From NCBI RefSeq assembly GCF_900044055.2, contig NZ_FCOX02000067.1, positions 1-34,740 of the forward strand: a stretch of DNA of 34,740 bases. Direction: 5' to 3'. The notes beneath the pieces were generated by a model. The model was not told the origin of the DNA. It saw only the letters and a list, made by a program, of their open reading frames with translations, and made no database searches. Within the stretch, counting starts at the first letter, position 1, and the number at the start of each line of letters is the position of its first letter. Both the position numbers and the translations under genes were made by a program. The stretch is from Caballeronia calidae. Lineage in GTDB: Bacteria; Pseudomonadota; Gammaproteobacteria; Burkholderiales; Burkholderiaceae. Shown piece after piece: positions 23,970 through 32,942 of this stretch.

Positions 23970-25219
23970 ACATGACCGCCTCACCTGCCATCGTCGAAGC
24001 AGCGCCAGCAGATCGCGCGATCGATTTCCGCAGCCGCGACTTCCTGCTCTCGCACGTGCGCGACACGCTCGCGTTCTACGCGCCGACCGCGCGCGATCCG
24101 TCCGGCGGCTTCTTTCATTTCTTCAAGGACGACGGCAGCGTCTACGACCGCACGACGCGCCATCTCGTCAGCAGCACGCGCTTCGTCTTCAATTACGCGA
24201 TGGCGTACCGGCATTTCGGCGACGCCGGCTATCAGGACGACGCGCGCCACGCTTTCAAATTTCTGCGCGACGCGCACTGGGACGCCACGAACGAAGGCTA
24301 CGACTGGGAAATCGAGTGGCTCGACGGACAGAAGCGCACGCTCGACGGCACGCGCCATTGCTACGGCACGGCGTTCGTGCTGCTCGCGTGCGCGCATGCG
24401 GCGATGGCCGGCATCGACGAAGCGAAGCCGATGATCGACGAAACCTTCGCGCTGATGGAAAAGCGTTTCTGGGACGCCGGCGCCGGTCTCTACGCCGACG
24501 AAGCCACGGCTGACTGGCAGCTTTCGGACTATCGCGGGCAGAACGCGAACATGCACGCGACCGAAGCGCTGCTCGCCGCGTACGAAGCGACCGGCCACGT
24601 CATCTATCTGGATCGCGCCGAAAAGATCGCGGGCAACATCACGCTGCGGCAGGCGAAGCTGTCGAACGGGCTCGTGTGGGAGCACTTTCACCGCGACTGG
24701 TCGGTGGACTGGCATTACAACGAATCGGACAGCTCGAACATCTTCCGTCCGTGGGGCTTTCAGCCGGGGCATCAGACCGAGTGGGCGAAGCTCTTGCTGA
24801 TTCTCGAGCGGCATCGCGCGCTGCCGTGGCTCGCGCCGCGCGCCGTCGAACTGTTCGACGCCGGTTTCAACCGCGCGTGGGACAGCCGTCATGGCGGCCT
24901 CTACTACGGCTTCGGACCCGACGACACCATCTGCGATCACGACAAATACTTCTGGGTGCAGGCGGAAAGCTTCGCGGCGGCGGCGCTGCTCGGCGCGCGC
25001 ACGGGACGCGAACGCTTCTGGGACTGCTACGACGAGCTTTGGCGCTATAGCTGGCAGCACTTCGTCGATCACGAATACGGCGCGTGGTATCGCATTCTCA
25101 CGTGCGACAACCGCAAGTACGGCGACGAAAAAAGTCCCGCCGGGAAGACCGACTATCACACGATGGGCGCGTGCTATGAAGTGCTGAACGCGCTCGGACC
25201 GTCCCCGATTCAACGATGA
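23966..25219 (+). CDS. AGE-family sugar epimerase/isomerase, possibly mannose isomerase (417 aa)
   Basis: This (alpha/alpha)6-barrel protein belongs to the N-acylglucosamine 2-epimerase family. Conserved stretches include RHLVSSTRFVFNYAMAYRHF at about residues 65-84, HCYGTAFVLLACA (from 131), and YRGQNANMHATEALLAAYEA (189-208). FRPWGFQPGHQTEWAKLLL and KYFWVQAESFAAAALL follow further on. Members interconvert GlcNAc and ManNAc, or isomerise mannose, lyxose or related sugars to ketoses. The neighbouring PfkB kinase and LacI gene, and the absence of sialic-acid genes, favour a free aldose isomerase such as mannose to fructose. That is inference from context. Confidence 0.9.
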   Translation: MNMTASPAIVEAAPADRAIDFRSRDFLLSHVRDTLAFYAPTARDPSGGFFHFFKDDGSVYDRTTRHLVSSTRFVFNYAMAYRHFGDAGYQDDARHAFKFLRDAHWDATNEGYDWEIEWLDGQKRTLDGTRHCYGTAFVLLACAHAAMAGIDEAKPMIDETFALMEKRFWDAGAGLYADEATADWQLSDYRGQNANMHATEALLAAYEATGHVIYLDRAEKIAGNITLRQAKLSNGLVWEHFHRDWSVDWHYNESDSSNIFRPWGFQPGHQTEWAKLLLILERHRALPWLAPRAVELFDAGFNRAWDSRHGGLYYGFGPDDTICDHDKYFWVQAESFAAAALLGARTGRERFWDCYDELWRYSWQHFVDHEYGAWYRILTCDNRKYGDEKSPAGKTDYHTMGACYEVLNALGPSPIQR

Positions 25220-26148
25220 CCTCAACGGTGACAAGCATGGCAAGCGAGCAAACCACCTTCCCGCAATTCGTCTCCGCCGGCGACATCCTCACTGACATGA
25301 TTCGCACGGACGTGTCGAGCTGGCTCTCGCGTCCGGGCGGCGCGGGCTGGAACGTCGCGCGCGCGGTCGCGCGTCTCGGCCTGCCGACGGCCTGCGCCGG
25401 TTCGCTGGGCGTGGACAATTTCTCCGACGACCTTTGGGAAGCGAGCGTCGCCTCAGGCCTCGACATGCGCTTCATGCAGCGCGTCGAGCGGCCGCCGCTG
25501 CTCGCCATCGTCCACAAGACCCAGCCGCCGACCTACTACTTCATGGGCGAGAACGGCGCGGATCTCGCGTTCGATCCGTCGCGGCTGCCGCAAGGCTGGA
25601 TGGAGCGCGTGAAGTGGGCGCATTTCGGCTGCATCAGCCTCGTGCGCCAGCCGCTCGGTGCGACGCTCGCCGCGCTCGCCCGCCAGTTGCGCGAGCACGG
25701 CGTGAAGATCAGCTTCGACCCGAACTATCGCAATCTGATGGAGCACGGCTACGAGCCGATTCTGCGCAACATGGCGAGCCTCGCGGATCTCATCAAGGTA
25801 TCGGACGAAGATCTGCACATGCTGTTCAAGGGCATGCCCGAAGCGGATGCGCTCTCGAAAATCCGTTCGATGAATCCGCAAGCCACCGTTCTCGTCACGC
25901 GCGGCTCGGCACAAGCCACGCTCTATGCCGGCGACGAGCAATTCAGCGCGCGCCCGCCGAGCGTCGAAGTGGCGGATACGGTCGGCGCGGGCGATGCGTC
26001 GATCGGCGGATTGCTCTACAGCCTCATGGCGCGTCACGGCGAGTGGCCCGATCACCTGAAGTTCGCGCTCGCGGCGGGCGCGGCGGCATGCCGTCATTCC
26101 GGCGCGCATTCGCCCTCGCTGGAAGAGGTCGAAGAATTGCTGGAATGA
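25216..26148 (+). CDS. PfkB-family carbohydrate kinase, fructokinase-like (310 aa)
   Basis: This ribokinase-fold sugar kinase carries the C-terminal PfkB signature DTVGAGDASIGGLL, with DTVGAGD at residues 254-260 and Asp260 as catalytic base. The N-terminal GGAGWNVARAVARLG is the first PfkB motif and substrate-binding region. ISFDPNYR and VTRGSAQATLY are typical nucleotide-domain segments. Fructose is a likely substrate if the upstream isomerase makes it from mannose; 2-keto-3-deoxy sugars remain possible. The start overlaps the isomerase stop (ATGA), with a possible internal start at Met8. It is the last gene of the LacI-AGE-PfkB operon. Confidence 0.93.
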   Translation: MTSTVTSMASEQTTFPQFVSAGDILTDMIRTDVSSWLSRPGGAGWNVARAVARLGLPTACAGSLGVDNFSDDLWEASVASGLDMRFMQRVERPPLLAIVHKTQPPTYYFMGENGADLAFDPSRLPQGWMERVKWAHFGCISLVRQPLGATLAALARQLREHGVKISFDPNYRNLMEHGYEPILRNMASLADLIKVSDEDLHMLFKGMPEADALSKIRSMNPQATVLVTRGSAQATLYAGDEQFSARPPSVEVADTVGAGDASIGGLLYSLMARHGEWPDHLKFALAAGAAACRHSGAHSPSLEEVEELLE

Positions 26149-26213
26149 CCGTCGCACGCGTTACATATCAGCGTGCTAGCATGGGTTCGTCCTTGCCTGG
26201 AGGCGAATCCATC

Positions 26214-26435
26214 ATGGAAGACACCACCTACACGAAAGGCATCTATACCGCGACGATCGGCATACGCGCCATCGACGGCGGCAAGTACCAGGGTCTCGTC
26301 TCGCTCGCTCGCGACGACGGCGAGGATACCGATGCGACGCTCTACGAAGTGGAAGCCGTGTCGGAGAACGAGGAAGAAGCGCTCAACGAAGCGCGCGCGC
26401 TCGCGCACCGCATTCTCGGGGAAATCGAACTGTAG
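26214..26435 (+). CDS. Small acidic protein of unknown function (73 aa)
   Basis: It starts MEDTTYTKGIYTATIGIRA and is preceded by GGAGG about ten bases upstream; an in-frame ATG at 26181 would add 11 residues. The predicted layout is three beta strands followed by an Ala/Glu-rich helix (ENEEEALNEARALAHRILGE). I do not recognise the family. The next gene encodes a similar-looking small protein, so the two may be diverged copies. It lies 65 bases after the kinase gene. Confidence 0.7.
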   Translation: MEDTTYTKGIYTATIGIRAIDGGKYQGLVSLARDDGEDTDATLYEVEAVSENEEEALNEARALAHRILGEIEL

Positions 26436-26518
26436 CCAGGCGGCCACGTCGGCGCGTGGCGCACTTCGCTTCACCTCACTTCGTTCTGCGGCGCTTTCCC
26501 GCTGCATCGGAGGACATC

Positions 26519-26764
26519 ATGCCGGAGCAGATCTTCCTTTACGGCGTCTACGCGATCCACGTGCGACCGGTCGAGCTCGCGGGTTCGCGCTGGGACGCGG
26601 AGTACGAGATCCGCCATCACGACAAGGCCGTGCAAACGTGGACGACCGTCGGTGGCGACGGCGGTCTCGCCGACAAGGCCGAGGCCGTCGATCTTGCGCA
26701 TCGGCGCGCGGTGTCGGATATCGAAGCCGGCGCCGGGATTCCGAAGCCGCGCGCGTTCCCCTGA
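26519..26764 (+). CDS. Small protein of unknown function, distantly like the preceding one (81 aa)
   Basis: The ATG at 26519 has a strong GGAGGA site. It begins MPEQIFLYGVYAIHVRPVEL and, like its neighbour, appears to be a small beta sheet (YGVYAIHVRP, WDAEYEIRHHD, WTTVGG) followed by one helix (DKAEAVDLAHRRAVSDI). The shared pattern G-x-Y-x-x-x-I/V-x-x-R ... A-L/R-A-H-R suggests a common origin. No function is known to me. It ends eight bases before the convergent GST gene. Confidence 0.7.
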   Translation: MPEQIFLYGVYAIHVRPVELAGSRWDAEYEIRHHDKAVQTWTTVGGDGGLADKAEAVDLAHRRAVSDIEAGAGIPKPRAFP

Positions 26765-26772
26765 TCTTCGCG

Positions 26773-27429
26773 CTACGGCTGCGACTCGTCCGCGATGTGC
26801 ACGACGCCCGCGTGGTGCCCGATTCCGAGCCGCTCGGCCTCGCGATGATCGATGGCTGACGCGCGCTCGTAGCCTTCACGCGCGAGCGAGCGCTCGACGT
26901 AATCGAACAGCACGCCCTGCGGCTCGATCAGTTTGGCGATGAACGCGATCTGCAGCGTGCTCGCCGCGAGAATATCGGCGGCGGTGAACTGGTCGCCGAG
27001 CAGCCACGGCCCTTCCTCCAGCGCGTTTTCGATCGCATGCTCGACGCGCCCGAGATCGCCCCATCCGAAGCTCACGGTGTTGCCTTGCAGACCGGCCATG
27101 CGCTCGGCCATCGCGGGTTCGAGGCACGAGCCGGTGAAAAACATCCATTGCAGAAAGCGGCCGCGCGACGGATCGTGCATCGGCACGCCGAGCGCGGTTT
27201 CCGGATACCGGTCCGCGAGATAGAGCAGCACCGCGCCCGATTCGGCCACGCGCACGCTGCCGTCTTCCAGCGCGGGCAGCTTCGACATCGGATTGATGCG
27301 GCAGAAGTTCGGATCGTTCTGCGCCCCGGCGCGGATATTCACGAACTCGAGCTGATACGGCACGCGCATTTCCTCGAGCATCCACAGCGCGCGAAAGGCG
27401 CGCGTCTTCGGCCAGTAGAAGAGCTTCAT
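26773..27429 (-). CDS. Glutathione S-transferase family protein (218 aa)
   Basis: The N-terminal thioredoxin-like domain is MKLFYWPKTRAFRALWMLEE, followed by NPMSKLPALEDGSVRVAESG with the cis-Pro and the E-S-G glutathione contact. The helical domain carries LLGDQFTAADILAASTLQ. It is a different subgroup from the GST at 2946-3554. The start at 27429 is chosen because the fold begins there. A longer frame from 27462 adds 11 polar residues and neither has a clear ribosome site, so the start is uncertain. It converges on the small-protein gene and is divergent from the oxidoreductase gene. Confidence 0.86.
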   Translation of the reverse strand: MKLFYWPKTRAFRALWMLEEMRVPYQLEFVNIRAGAQNDPNFCRINPMSKLPALEDGSVRVAESGAVLLYLADRYPETALGVPMHDPSRGRFLQWMFFTGSCLEPAMAERMAGLQGNTVSFGWGDLGRVEHAIENALEEGPWLLGDQFTAADILAASTLQIAFIAKLIEPQGVLFDYVERSLAREGYERASAIDHREAERLGIGHHAGVVHIADESQP

Positions 27430-27673
27430 CGGCGTCGTCGTTTTCGTTGGCTTTCGAGGCATTCAGGTTAGTCCCAAATTCGTGCAAATCGCGCAGCGGA
27501 TCGCTTCGGGTTTACGCGGAGCCGCGCCCGATGGAGAAAATTCATCTCGCTCATCTCGAAAAAGACGGCGTTGTTTCTCGATGCGGGGCGAATCACGACG
27601 AGTGCGCAAAAACATTCCGCATTTGTCGGCAAAGAATGTCGCATTGCCTCACATAACAAATTTGGAGATTCAA

Positions 27674-30600
27674 TTGAACGCACGCGTCCCCGCCGATGCC
27701 TTCTTTCCTCCCGCGCTGTCGGACTATCAACTGAGCGACAACCTGAGCGCCACCAAAGGCCGCATCTTCCTGACCGGCACGCAGGCGCTCGTGCGCCTCG
27801 TGCTGATGCAGCGCGAGCTCGACCGCGCCGCGAATCTGAATACCGCCGGTTTCATCAGCGGCTATCGCGGCTCGCCGCTCGGCATGGTCGATCAGCAATT
27901 GTGGAAGGCGAAGAAATTGCTCGCGTCGCATGACGTGCGCTTCCTGCCCGCGATCAACGAGGAACTCGGCGGCACCGCCGTGCTCGGCACGCAGCGCGTG
28001 GAATCGGATGCGGAACGCACCGTCGATGGCGTGTTCGCGATGTGGTACGGCAAGGGCCCGGGCGTCGACCGCGCGGGCGATGCGCTCAAGCACGGCAACG
28101 CATACGGCTCGTCGCCGCATGGCGGCGTGCTCGTCGTCGCGGGCGATGACCACGGCTGCGTGTCGTCGTCGATGCCGCATCAGAGCGATCAGACGATGAT
28201 CTCCTGGCACATGCCGGTGGTGAATCCGTCGAACGTCGCGGACATGCTGGAGTTCGGCGTCTACGGCTGGGCGCTGTCGCGCTTCTCGGGCGCGTGGGTC
28301 GGCTTCAAGGCGATCTCGGAGACGGTGGAATCCGGCTCGACCGTCGATCTCGACGCCATCCGCACCGACTGGAAAGCGCCCGAAGGTTTCACGCCGCCGC
28401 CCGGCGGCCTGCACAACCGCTGGCCCGATCTGCCGAGCCTGACGATCGAAGCGCGTCTCGCCGCAAAGATCGACGCCGTGCGCCACTTCGCGCGCGCGAA
28501 CAGCATCGACAAGTGGATCGCGCCGAGTCCGCGCGCGAACGTGGGCATCGTGACCTGCGGCAAGGCGCATCTCGATCTGATGGAAGCTCTGCGCCGCCTC
28601 GACCTCACCGTCGATGATCTCGATGCCGCCGGCGTGCGCATCTACAAGGTCGGGCTGTCGTATCCGCTGGAAACGACGCGGCTGGAAACCTTCGTCGAAG
28701 GCTTGAGCGAAGTGCTGGTGATCGAGGAGAAAGGGCCGGTCATCGAGCAGCAGATCAAGGATCATCTGTACAACCGCGTCGATGGCGCGCGGCCCGTCGT
28801 GATCGGCAAGAACGCGCGCGACGGCGCGCAGCTTCTGTCCGCGCTCGGCGAACTGCGTCCGTCGCGCGTGCTGCCGGTGTTCGCGCAATGGCTCGCGCGT
28901 CACAAGCCCGCGCTCGATCGCCGCGACAAGGTGGTCGATCTCGTCGCGCCGCAAATCCTCTCGAATGTCGCCGATGCCGTGAAGCGCACGCCCTACTTCT
29001 GCTCGGGCTGCCCGCACAACACGTCGACGAAGGTGCCGGAGGGCTCGGTCGCGCAGGCGGGCATCGGCTGCCACTTCATGGCGTCGTGGATGGAGCGCGA
29101 CACGACCGGCCTGATTCAGATGGGCGGCGAAGGCGTGGACTGGGCATCGCACTCGATGTTCACGAAAACTCCGCACGTCTTCCAGAATCTCGGCGACGGC
29201 ACGTACTTCCATTCCGGCATTCTCGCGATTCGTCAGGCCGTGGCCGCGAAGGCGAACATCACGTACAAGATTCTCTATAACGATGCCGTCGCGATGACGG
29301 GCGGCCAGCCTGTCGACGGCAGCATTTCGGTGCCGCAGATCGCGCGGCAGGTGGAAGCGGAAGGCATTGCGCTGCTCGTCGTCGTGAGCGACGAGCCGGA
29401 AAAGTACATCGGGCACGAAGACCAGTTTCCGCGCGGCACGACGTTCCATCATCGCGGCGAACTCGACGACGTGCAGCGCCGTCTGCGCGACACGCCCGGC
29501 GTCACCGTGCTCATCTACGATCAGACGTGCGCCGCCGAAAAGCGCCGCCGCCGCAAGAAAGGCGAGTTTCCCGATCCGGACAAGCGCCTCTTCATCAACG
29601 AAGCCGTCTGCGAAGGCTGCGGCGATTGCGGCGTGCAGTCGAATTGCCTGTCCGTCGAGCCGGTCGAGACGGAACTGGGAAGAAAGCGCCGCATCGATCA
29701 GTCGTCGTGCAACAAGGACTATTCGTGCGTGAACGGCTTCTGCCCGAGCTTCGTCACCGTCGAAGGCGCGAAGCTGAAGAAAGCCGAAGGCCACGCGTTC
29801 GATCCCGCCGAGCTCGCGCGCCGCGTCGATGCGCTGCCGTTGCCGCAAGGCCAGCTCGACGCGGCGCCGTACGACATTCTCGTGACGGGCGTCGGCGGAA
29901 CGGGCGTCGTGACGGTCGGCGCGCTCATCAGCATGGCGGCGCATCTGGAAGGCAAGAGCGCGTCGGTGCTCGATTTCATGGGCTTCGCGCAGAAAGGCGG
30001 CTCGGTGCTGTCGTTCGTGCGCTTCGCCGCGACGGATGCGCTGCTCAATCAGGTGCGTATCGACACGCAGCAGGCCGATTTGCTGCTCGCGTGCGACATG
30101 GTCGTCGGCGCGAGCCCGGAAGCGCTGCAGACGGTGCGGCACGATCGCACGAAGATCGTCGTGAACACGCACGCGATTCCGAATGCGAGCTTCGTGCAGA
30201 ACCCCGAAGCGAACCTTCACGCCGATGCACTGCTCGACAAGATGCGCCACGCGGCCGGCCCCGGCGCGCACGACGCGATGCGCAGTTGCGACGCGCAGGC
30301 GCTCGCCCAGCGCTTTCTCGGCGACACCATCGGCGCGAACATTCTGATGCTCGGCTTCGCGTGGCAGCTCGGCCTCGTGCCGCTGTCGCTCGCCGCGTTG
30401 ATGCGCGCGATCGAGCTGAACAATGTGGCGATCGCGGCGAACAAGCTCGCGTTTTCGATCGGCCGTCTCGCGGCTTCGGACATGGCCGCGCTCGAAGCGT
30501 TGACGGCGCAAGTGCTCGCCAGGCACGTCACGATGGAGCAGATGTCCTTGCCCGAGCTGATCCGCGATCGCGAGGAACGTCTGCTGGCTTATGGCGGCTC

Positions 30601-31243
30601 GAAGTATGTCGCGCGCTATCGCAAGCTGGTGAACGCGGCGGCCGGCAACGAAGCCATCGCGCGCGCCACCGCGATCTCGTTCTACAAGCTGCTCGCCGTG
30701 AAGGACGAGTACGAAGTCGCGCGCCTGCACGCGGACCCGGCGTTCCGCGCCGCGCTCGGCGCGCAGTTCGAAGGCACGGCTGGCGAGAGCTATACCGTGA
30801 AGTTCAACTTCGCGCCGCCCGTGCTTTCACACGGCGGCGTGCCGAAGAAGAAAACCTTCGGCCAGTGGATGTGGCCCGTGCTCGGCGGCCTCGCGAAGTT
30901 CCGCGCGCTGCGCGGCACCGCGCTCGATGTCTTCGGCAAGACGCTCGAACGCCGCATGGAGCGCCAGCTCGCCGACGATTTCGAAATCACGATGACGCGC
31001 GCGCTTTCGAAGCTAGACGCCGGCAATGCGGGCGAGGTTAAAGCGCTCGCCGCGCTGTTCGAGAAAGTGCGCGGCTACGGTCACGTGAAGCTCGCGAACG
31101 TCGCGATGGTCAAGCGCAGCGAACGCGACGTCGCCGCGCGCATCGGCATCGAAGCGGCGACGGGCGATGCGGTGCGCGCCGCCATCGACACGATGAAGGG
31201 CGCGTCGTCGCTGAAGGGCATTCCGGTGGTCGTCGCGAAATAG
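27674..31243 (+). CDS. Indolepyruvate ferredoxin oxidoreductase family protein, fused alpha/beta subunits (1189 aa)
   Basis: This large enzyme oxidatively decarboxylates arylpyruvates or branched 2-oxo acids to acyl-CoA using thiamine diphosphate and Fe-S clusters. N-terminal part: GTQALVRLVLMQREL and FISGYRGSPLGMVD. The ThDP-binding region is at about 485-540 (GEGVDWASHSMF, GDGTYFHSG, NDAVAMTGGQ). Cysteine clusters lie at about 647-692 (CEGCGDCGVQSNC, CVNGFCPSF). The gamma-like domain at about 738 starts VGGTGVVTVGALISMAA, and a C-terminal extension follows. The start is taken as TTG at 27674 with GGAGA six bases before, giving the family length. An ATG at 27482 would add 64 residues of non-conserved, promoter-like sequence. 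Confidence 0.93.
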   Translation: MNARVPADAFFPPALSDYQLSDNLSATKGRIFLTGTQALVRLVLMQRELDRAANLNTAGFISGYRGSPLGMVDQQLWKAKKLLASHDVRFLPAINEELGGTAVLGTQRVESDAERTVDGVFAMWYGKGPGVDRAGDALKHGNAYGSSPHGGVLVVAGDDHGCVSSSMPHQSDQTMISWHMPVVNPSNVADMLEFGVYGWALSRFSGAWVGFKAISETVESGSTVDLDAIRTDWKAPEGFTPPPGGLHNRWPDLPSLTIEARLAAKIDAVRHFARANSIDKWIAPSPRANVGIVTCGKAHLDLMEALRRLDLTVDDLDAAGVRIYKVGLSYPLETTRLETFVEGLSEVLVIEEKGPVIEQQIKDHLYNRVDGARPVVIGKNARDGAQLLSALGELRPSRVLPVFAQWLARHKPALDRRDKVVDLVAPQILSNVADAVKRTPYFCSGCPHNTSTKVPEGSVAQAGIGCHFMASWMERDTTGLIQMGGEGVDWASHSMFTKTPHVFQNLGDGTYFHSGILAIRQAVAAKANITYKILYNDAVAMTGGQPVDGSISVPQIARQVEAEGIALLVVVSDEPEKYIGHEDQFPRGTTFHHRGELDDVQRRLRDTPGVTVLIYDQTCAAEKRRRRKKGEFPDPDKRLFINEAVCEGCGDCGVQSNCLSVEPVETELGRKRRIDQSSCNKDYSCVNGFCPSFVTVEGAKLKKAEGHAFDPAELARRVDALPLPQGQLDAAPYDILVTGVGGTGVVTVGALISMAAHLEGKSASVLDFMGFAQKGGSVLSFVRFAATDALLNQVRIDTQQADLLLACDMVVGASPEALQTVRHDRTKIVVNTHAIPNASFVQNPEANLHADALLDKMRHAAGPGAHDAMRSCDAQALAQRFLGDTIGANILMLGFAWQLGLVPLSLAALMRAIELNNVAIAANKLAFSIGRLAASDMAALEALTAQVLARHVTMEQMSLPELIRDREERLLAYGGSKYVARYRKLVNAAAGNEAIARATAISFYKLLAVKDEYEVARLHADPAFRAALGAQFEGTAGESYTVKFNFAPPVLSHGGVPKKKTFGQWMWPVLGGLAKFRALRGTALDVFGKTLERRMERQLADDFEITMTRALSKLDAGNAGEVKALAALFEKVRGYGHVKLANVAMVKRSERDVAARIGIEAATGDAVRAAIDTMKGASSLKGIPVVVAK

Positions 31244-32563
31244 TCATTCCGCGTCTTCGTCGGGAAGCCAGTCGATGTCGCCGCACAGCACGCAGCGCTT
31301 GCCTTGCGAGCGCGTCTCGACCGACAGCGTGACGCACGGCATCGCCTCGTTGATCGACAGATACGGCTTCGTCACATGCACGCGCTCGGGATCGCCGAGC
31401 GCGGCGCGGAAATACGGGCGGCGCAGCCAGTTCGCGCCCTGCGCGTCGATGAGCGGCAGAAAGCGCGCCTCGTGCGCGGCGCGGTCCGCGCGCAGCACGA
31501 CGTTGCGGCCCGCCTGCCTGCCGTTCTGATCGAGCAGGAAGCAGCGCGCGGCGTTGTCGAGCGCGAGGAAGTTCCAGCACACCTCGTCGAGCGGCTCGCC
31601 CGCCGCAAGCCGCTCGGCCGCGCGCTCGAACGCGCGGATATACGGCTGAAGCCGCGTCGCGACGCGCCGCTCGCGCGCTTCGGTCTGCATGCGGTAACGC
31701 TCGGTCAGCTCGCCGATCACGTCTCTGGCGTGAACGCTATCGGCAAGACCCGGATGCGGCCGCGCGAAGAAAAAGCCCTGCACGAAGTCTGCGCCGCTCG
31801 CGAGCGCGAGTTGCGCTTCGTGCTCGGTTTCGACGCCTTCGATCAACACGAGTTTGCCCGCCTCGTGCAGCAGCGACACGATGCCCGAGAGCACCGCCTC
31901 CATGTTCTGCCGCTGCTTCATCGTGCGCACCGACGACGGCGCATGCACGTTCTGGCCGGCGTGCGACAGCATCACGCGATCGAGCTTGACGATATCCGGA
32001 TCGAGCTGCCAGATCCGTTCGATGTTGGTATGCCCCGCGCCGAAATCGTCGAGGGCGATGAGAAAGCCGTGATCACGGAACTGCTGCACCGCGAGCGCGA
32101 GCCGTTCGATATCCTCCGCGCTCTGCTCCAGCACTTCGAGCACGACGCGGCGCGGCTCGAGATCGAGGCGCCTAAGATTCGCGAGCAGCGCCGCCGCGTG
32201 ATACGGCTCGGTCAGCGCGCCCGGATGCACGTTGAGAAAGAGCCATTCGGTCTGCGCACCGAGCATCTTGAAGTTTTCGAGATGAAGCGCCTGCGCGAGC
32301 CGGTCGATCTGCAGCGCTTCGCCGACGCGCGATGCCTGCCCGAACACGTCGAGCGGCGACACCGGGCGATCGAGCGAATCGTGCGCGCGCAAGAGTCCTT
32401 CATAGCCGACCGCGCGCATGTGCGACAGGCTGAACACCGGCTGAAAGACGCTCGACAGCGTCCAGTCGCCGTGCTCGACCGAATAGCGGTCGAATCCCGA
32501 TGTCACGCCAAGCTCGAAGCTGCGCGCGGATATCGTCGTCTTCTCGGGGTTTGCGATCACCAT
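31244..32563 (-). CDS. EAL-domain protein with a Cys-rich, Cache-like C-terminal region (439 aa)
   Basis: The EAL domain probably hydrolyses cyclic di-GMP. Key residues are present: Glu55 (in EGL instead of EAL), Asn111, Glu143, Asp172-Asp173 in ALDDFGAGHTN, Lys193, Glu242, Glu245 and Gln262. It is therefore likely active. Residues from about 300 form a linker helix, and the last 120 residues (RPYFRAAL, VTKPYLSI, CVTLSVET) resemble a PDC/Cache sensor but with no membrane segment. Several cysteines occur there, including CVLCGD near the end. The start at 32563 has GGAGG seven bases upstream. Its stop directly abuts that of the convergent oxidoreductase gene. Confidence 0.9.
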   Translation of the reverse strand: MVIANPEKTTISARSFELGVTSGFDRYSVEHGDWTLSSVFQPVFSLSHMRAVGYEGLLRAHDSLDRPVSPLDVFGQASRVGEALQIDRLAQALHLENFKMLGAQTEWLFLNVHPGALTEPYHAAALLANLRRLDLEPRRVVLEVLEQSAEDIERLALAVQQFRDHGFLIALDDFGAGHTNIERIWQLDPDIVKLDRVMLSHAGQNVHAPSSVRTMKQRQNMEAVLSGIVSLLHEAGKLVLIEGVETEHEAQLALASGADFVQGFFFARPHPGLADSVHARDVIGELTERYRMQTEARERRVATRLQPYIRAFERAAERLAAGEPLDEVCWNFLALDNAARCFLLDQNGRQAGRNVVLRADRAAHEARFLPLIDAQGANWLRRPYFRAALGDPERVHVTKPYLSINEAMPCVTLSVETRSQGKRCVLCGDIDWLPDEDAE

Positions 32564-32655
32564 GCCGACGCCTCCGCCCGAACGCCCCGGCGAAGCGCGC
32601 CCGGCTGCTTCATGCCCTGCGGACCCGCGCCGGATCCGTTCCAAACCATTTTCAT
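32557..32655 (-). CDS. Possible 32-codon leader ORF overlapping the EAL gene start
   Basis: Minus-strand ATG at 32655 (MKMVWNGSGAGPQG) runs 32 codons and stops with TGA at 32557-32559, seven bases inside the EAL gene. A GAGGGCGG purine stretch lies upstream. The overlap resembles translational coupling, as for a leader peptide, but the sequence has no known relatives that I recognise and could be chance. Confidence 0.3.
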   Translation of the reverse strand: MKMVWNGSGAGPQGMKQPGALRRGVRAEASAW

Positions 32656-32942
32656 AGAACCGCCCTCGATGATCTCGTCGGGAGTCTCAGTGTCCCGTGC
32701 CGACGATCAAGCAAGCTCCATGCGCAGAGCGTGCCGTGTTTCATCGGGCTTTCACGCGCCGCATGCACCGTCGACAGGCGATTCCACGTGCACGCGCACC
32801 GTCTCGGTGCGAAAGCCGAAGGCCGCGGATTCTGACCGTATCGCGAGCACGGGCTAAACTTTCGGCTCATCGAAATAAATGCTAGACGCCGCGTGCGCCG
32901 GCCGCATCTGCGCGTCGTGCGCCCTCGTGCTGTATCGCACAC
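32564..32942. promoter_or_regulatory. Divergent promoter region between the EAL protein and Na+/H+ antiporter genes
   Basis: Apart from the possible leader ORF above, no gene is supported in these 379 bases. They must hold promoters for both flanking genes; TAAACT at about 32853 is a weak -10 candidate for the antiporter. I see no strong palindrome. Confidence 0.35.

Noticed and set aside
27593..30730. Minus-strand open frame of 1045 codons opposite the oxidoreductase gene
   Set aside because: Its Arg/His/Ala/Asp-rich composition is what antisense reading of a GC-rich gene gives; the plus-strand gene has clear ThDP and Fe-S motifs.
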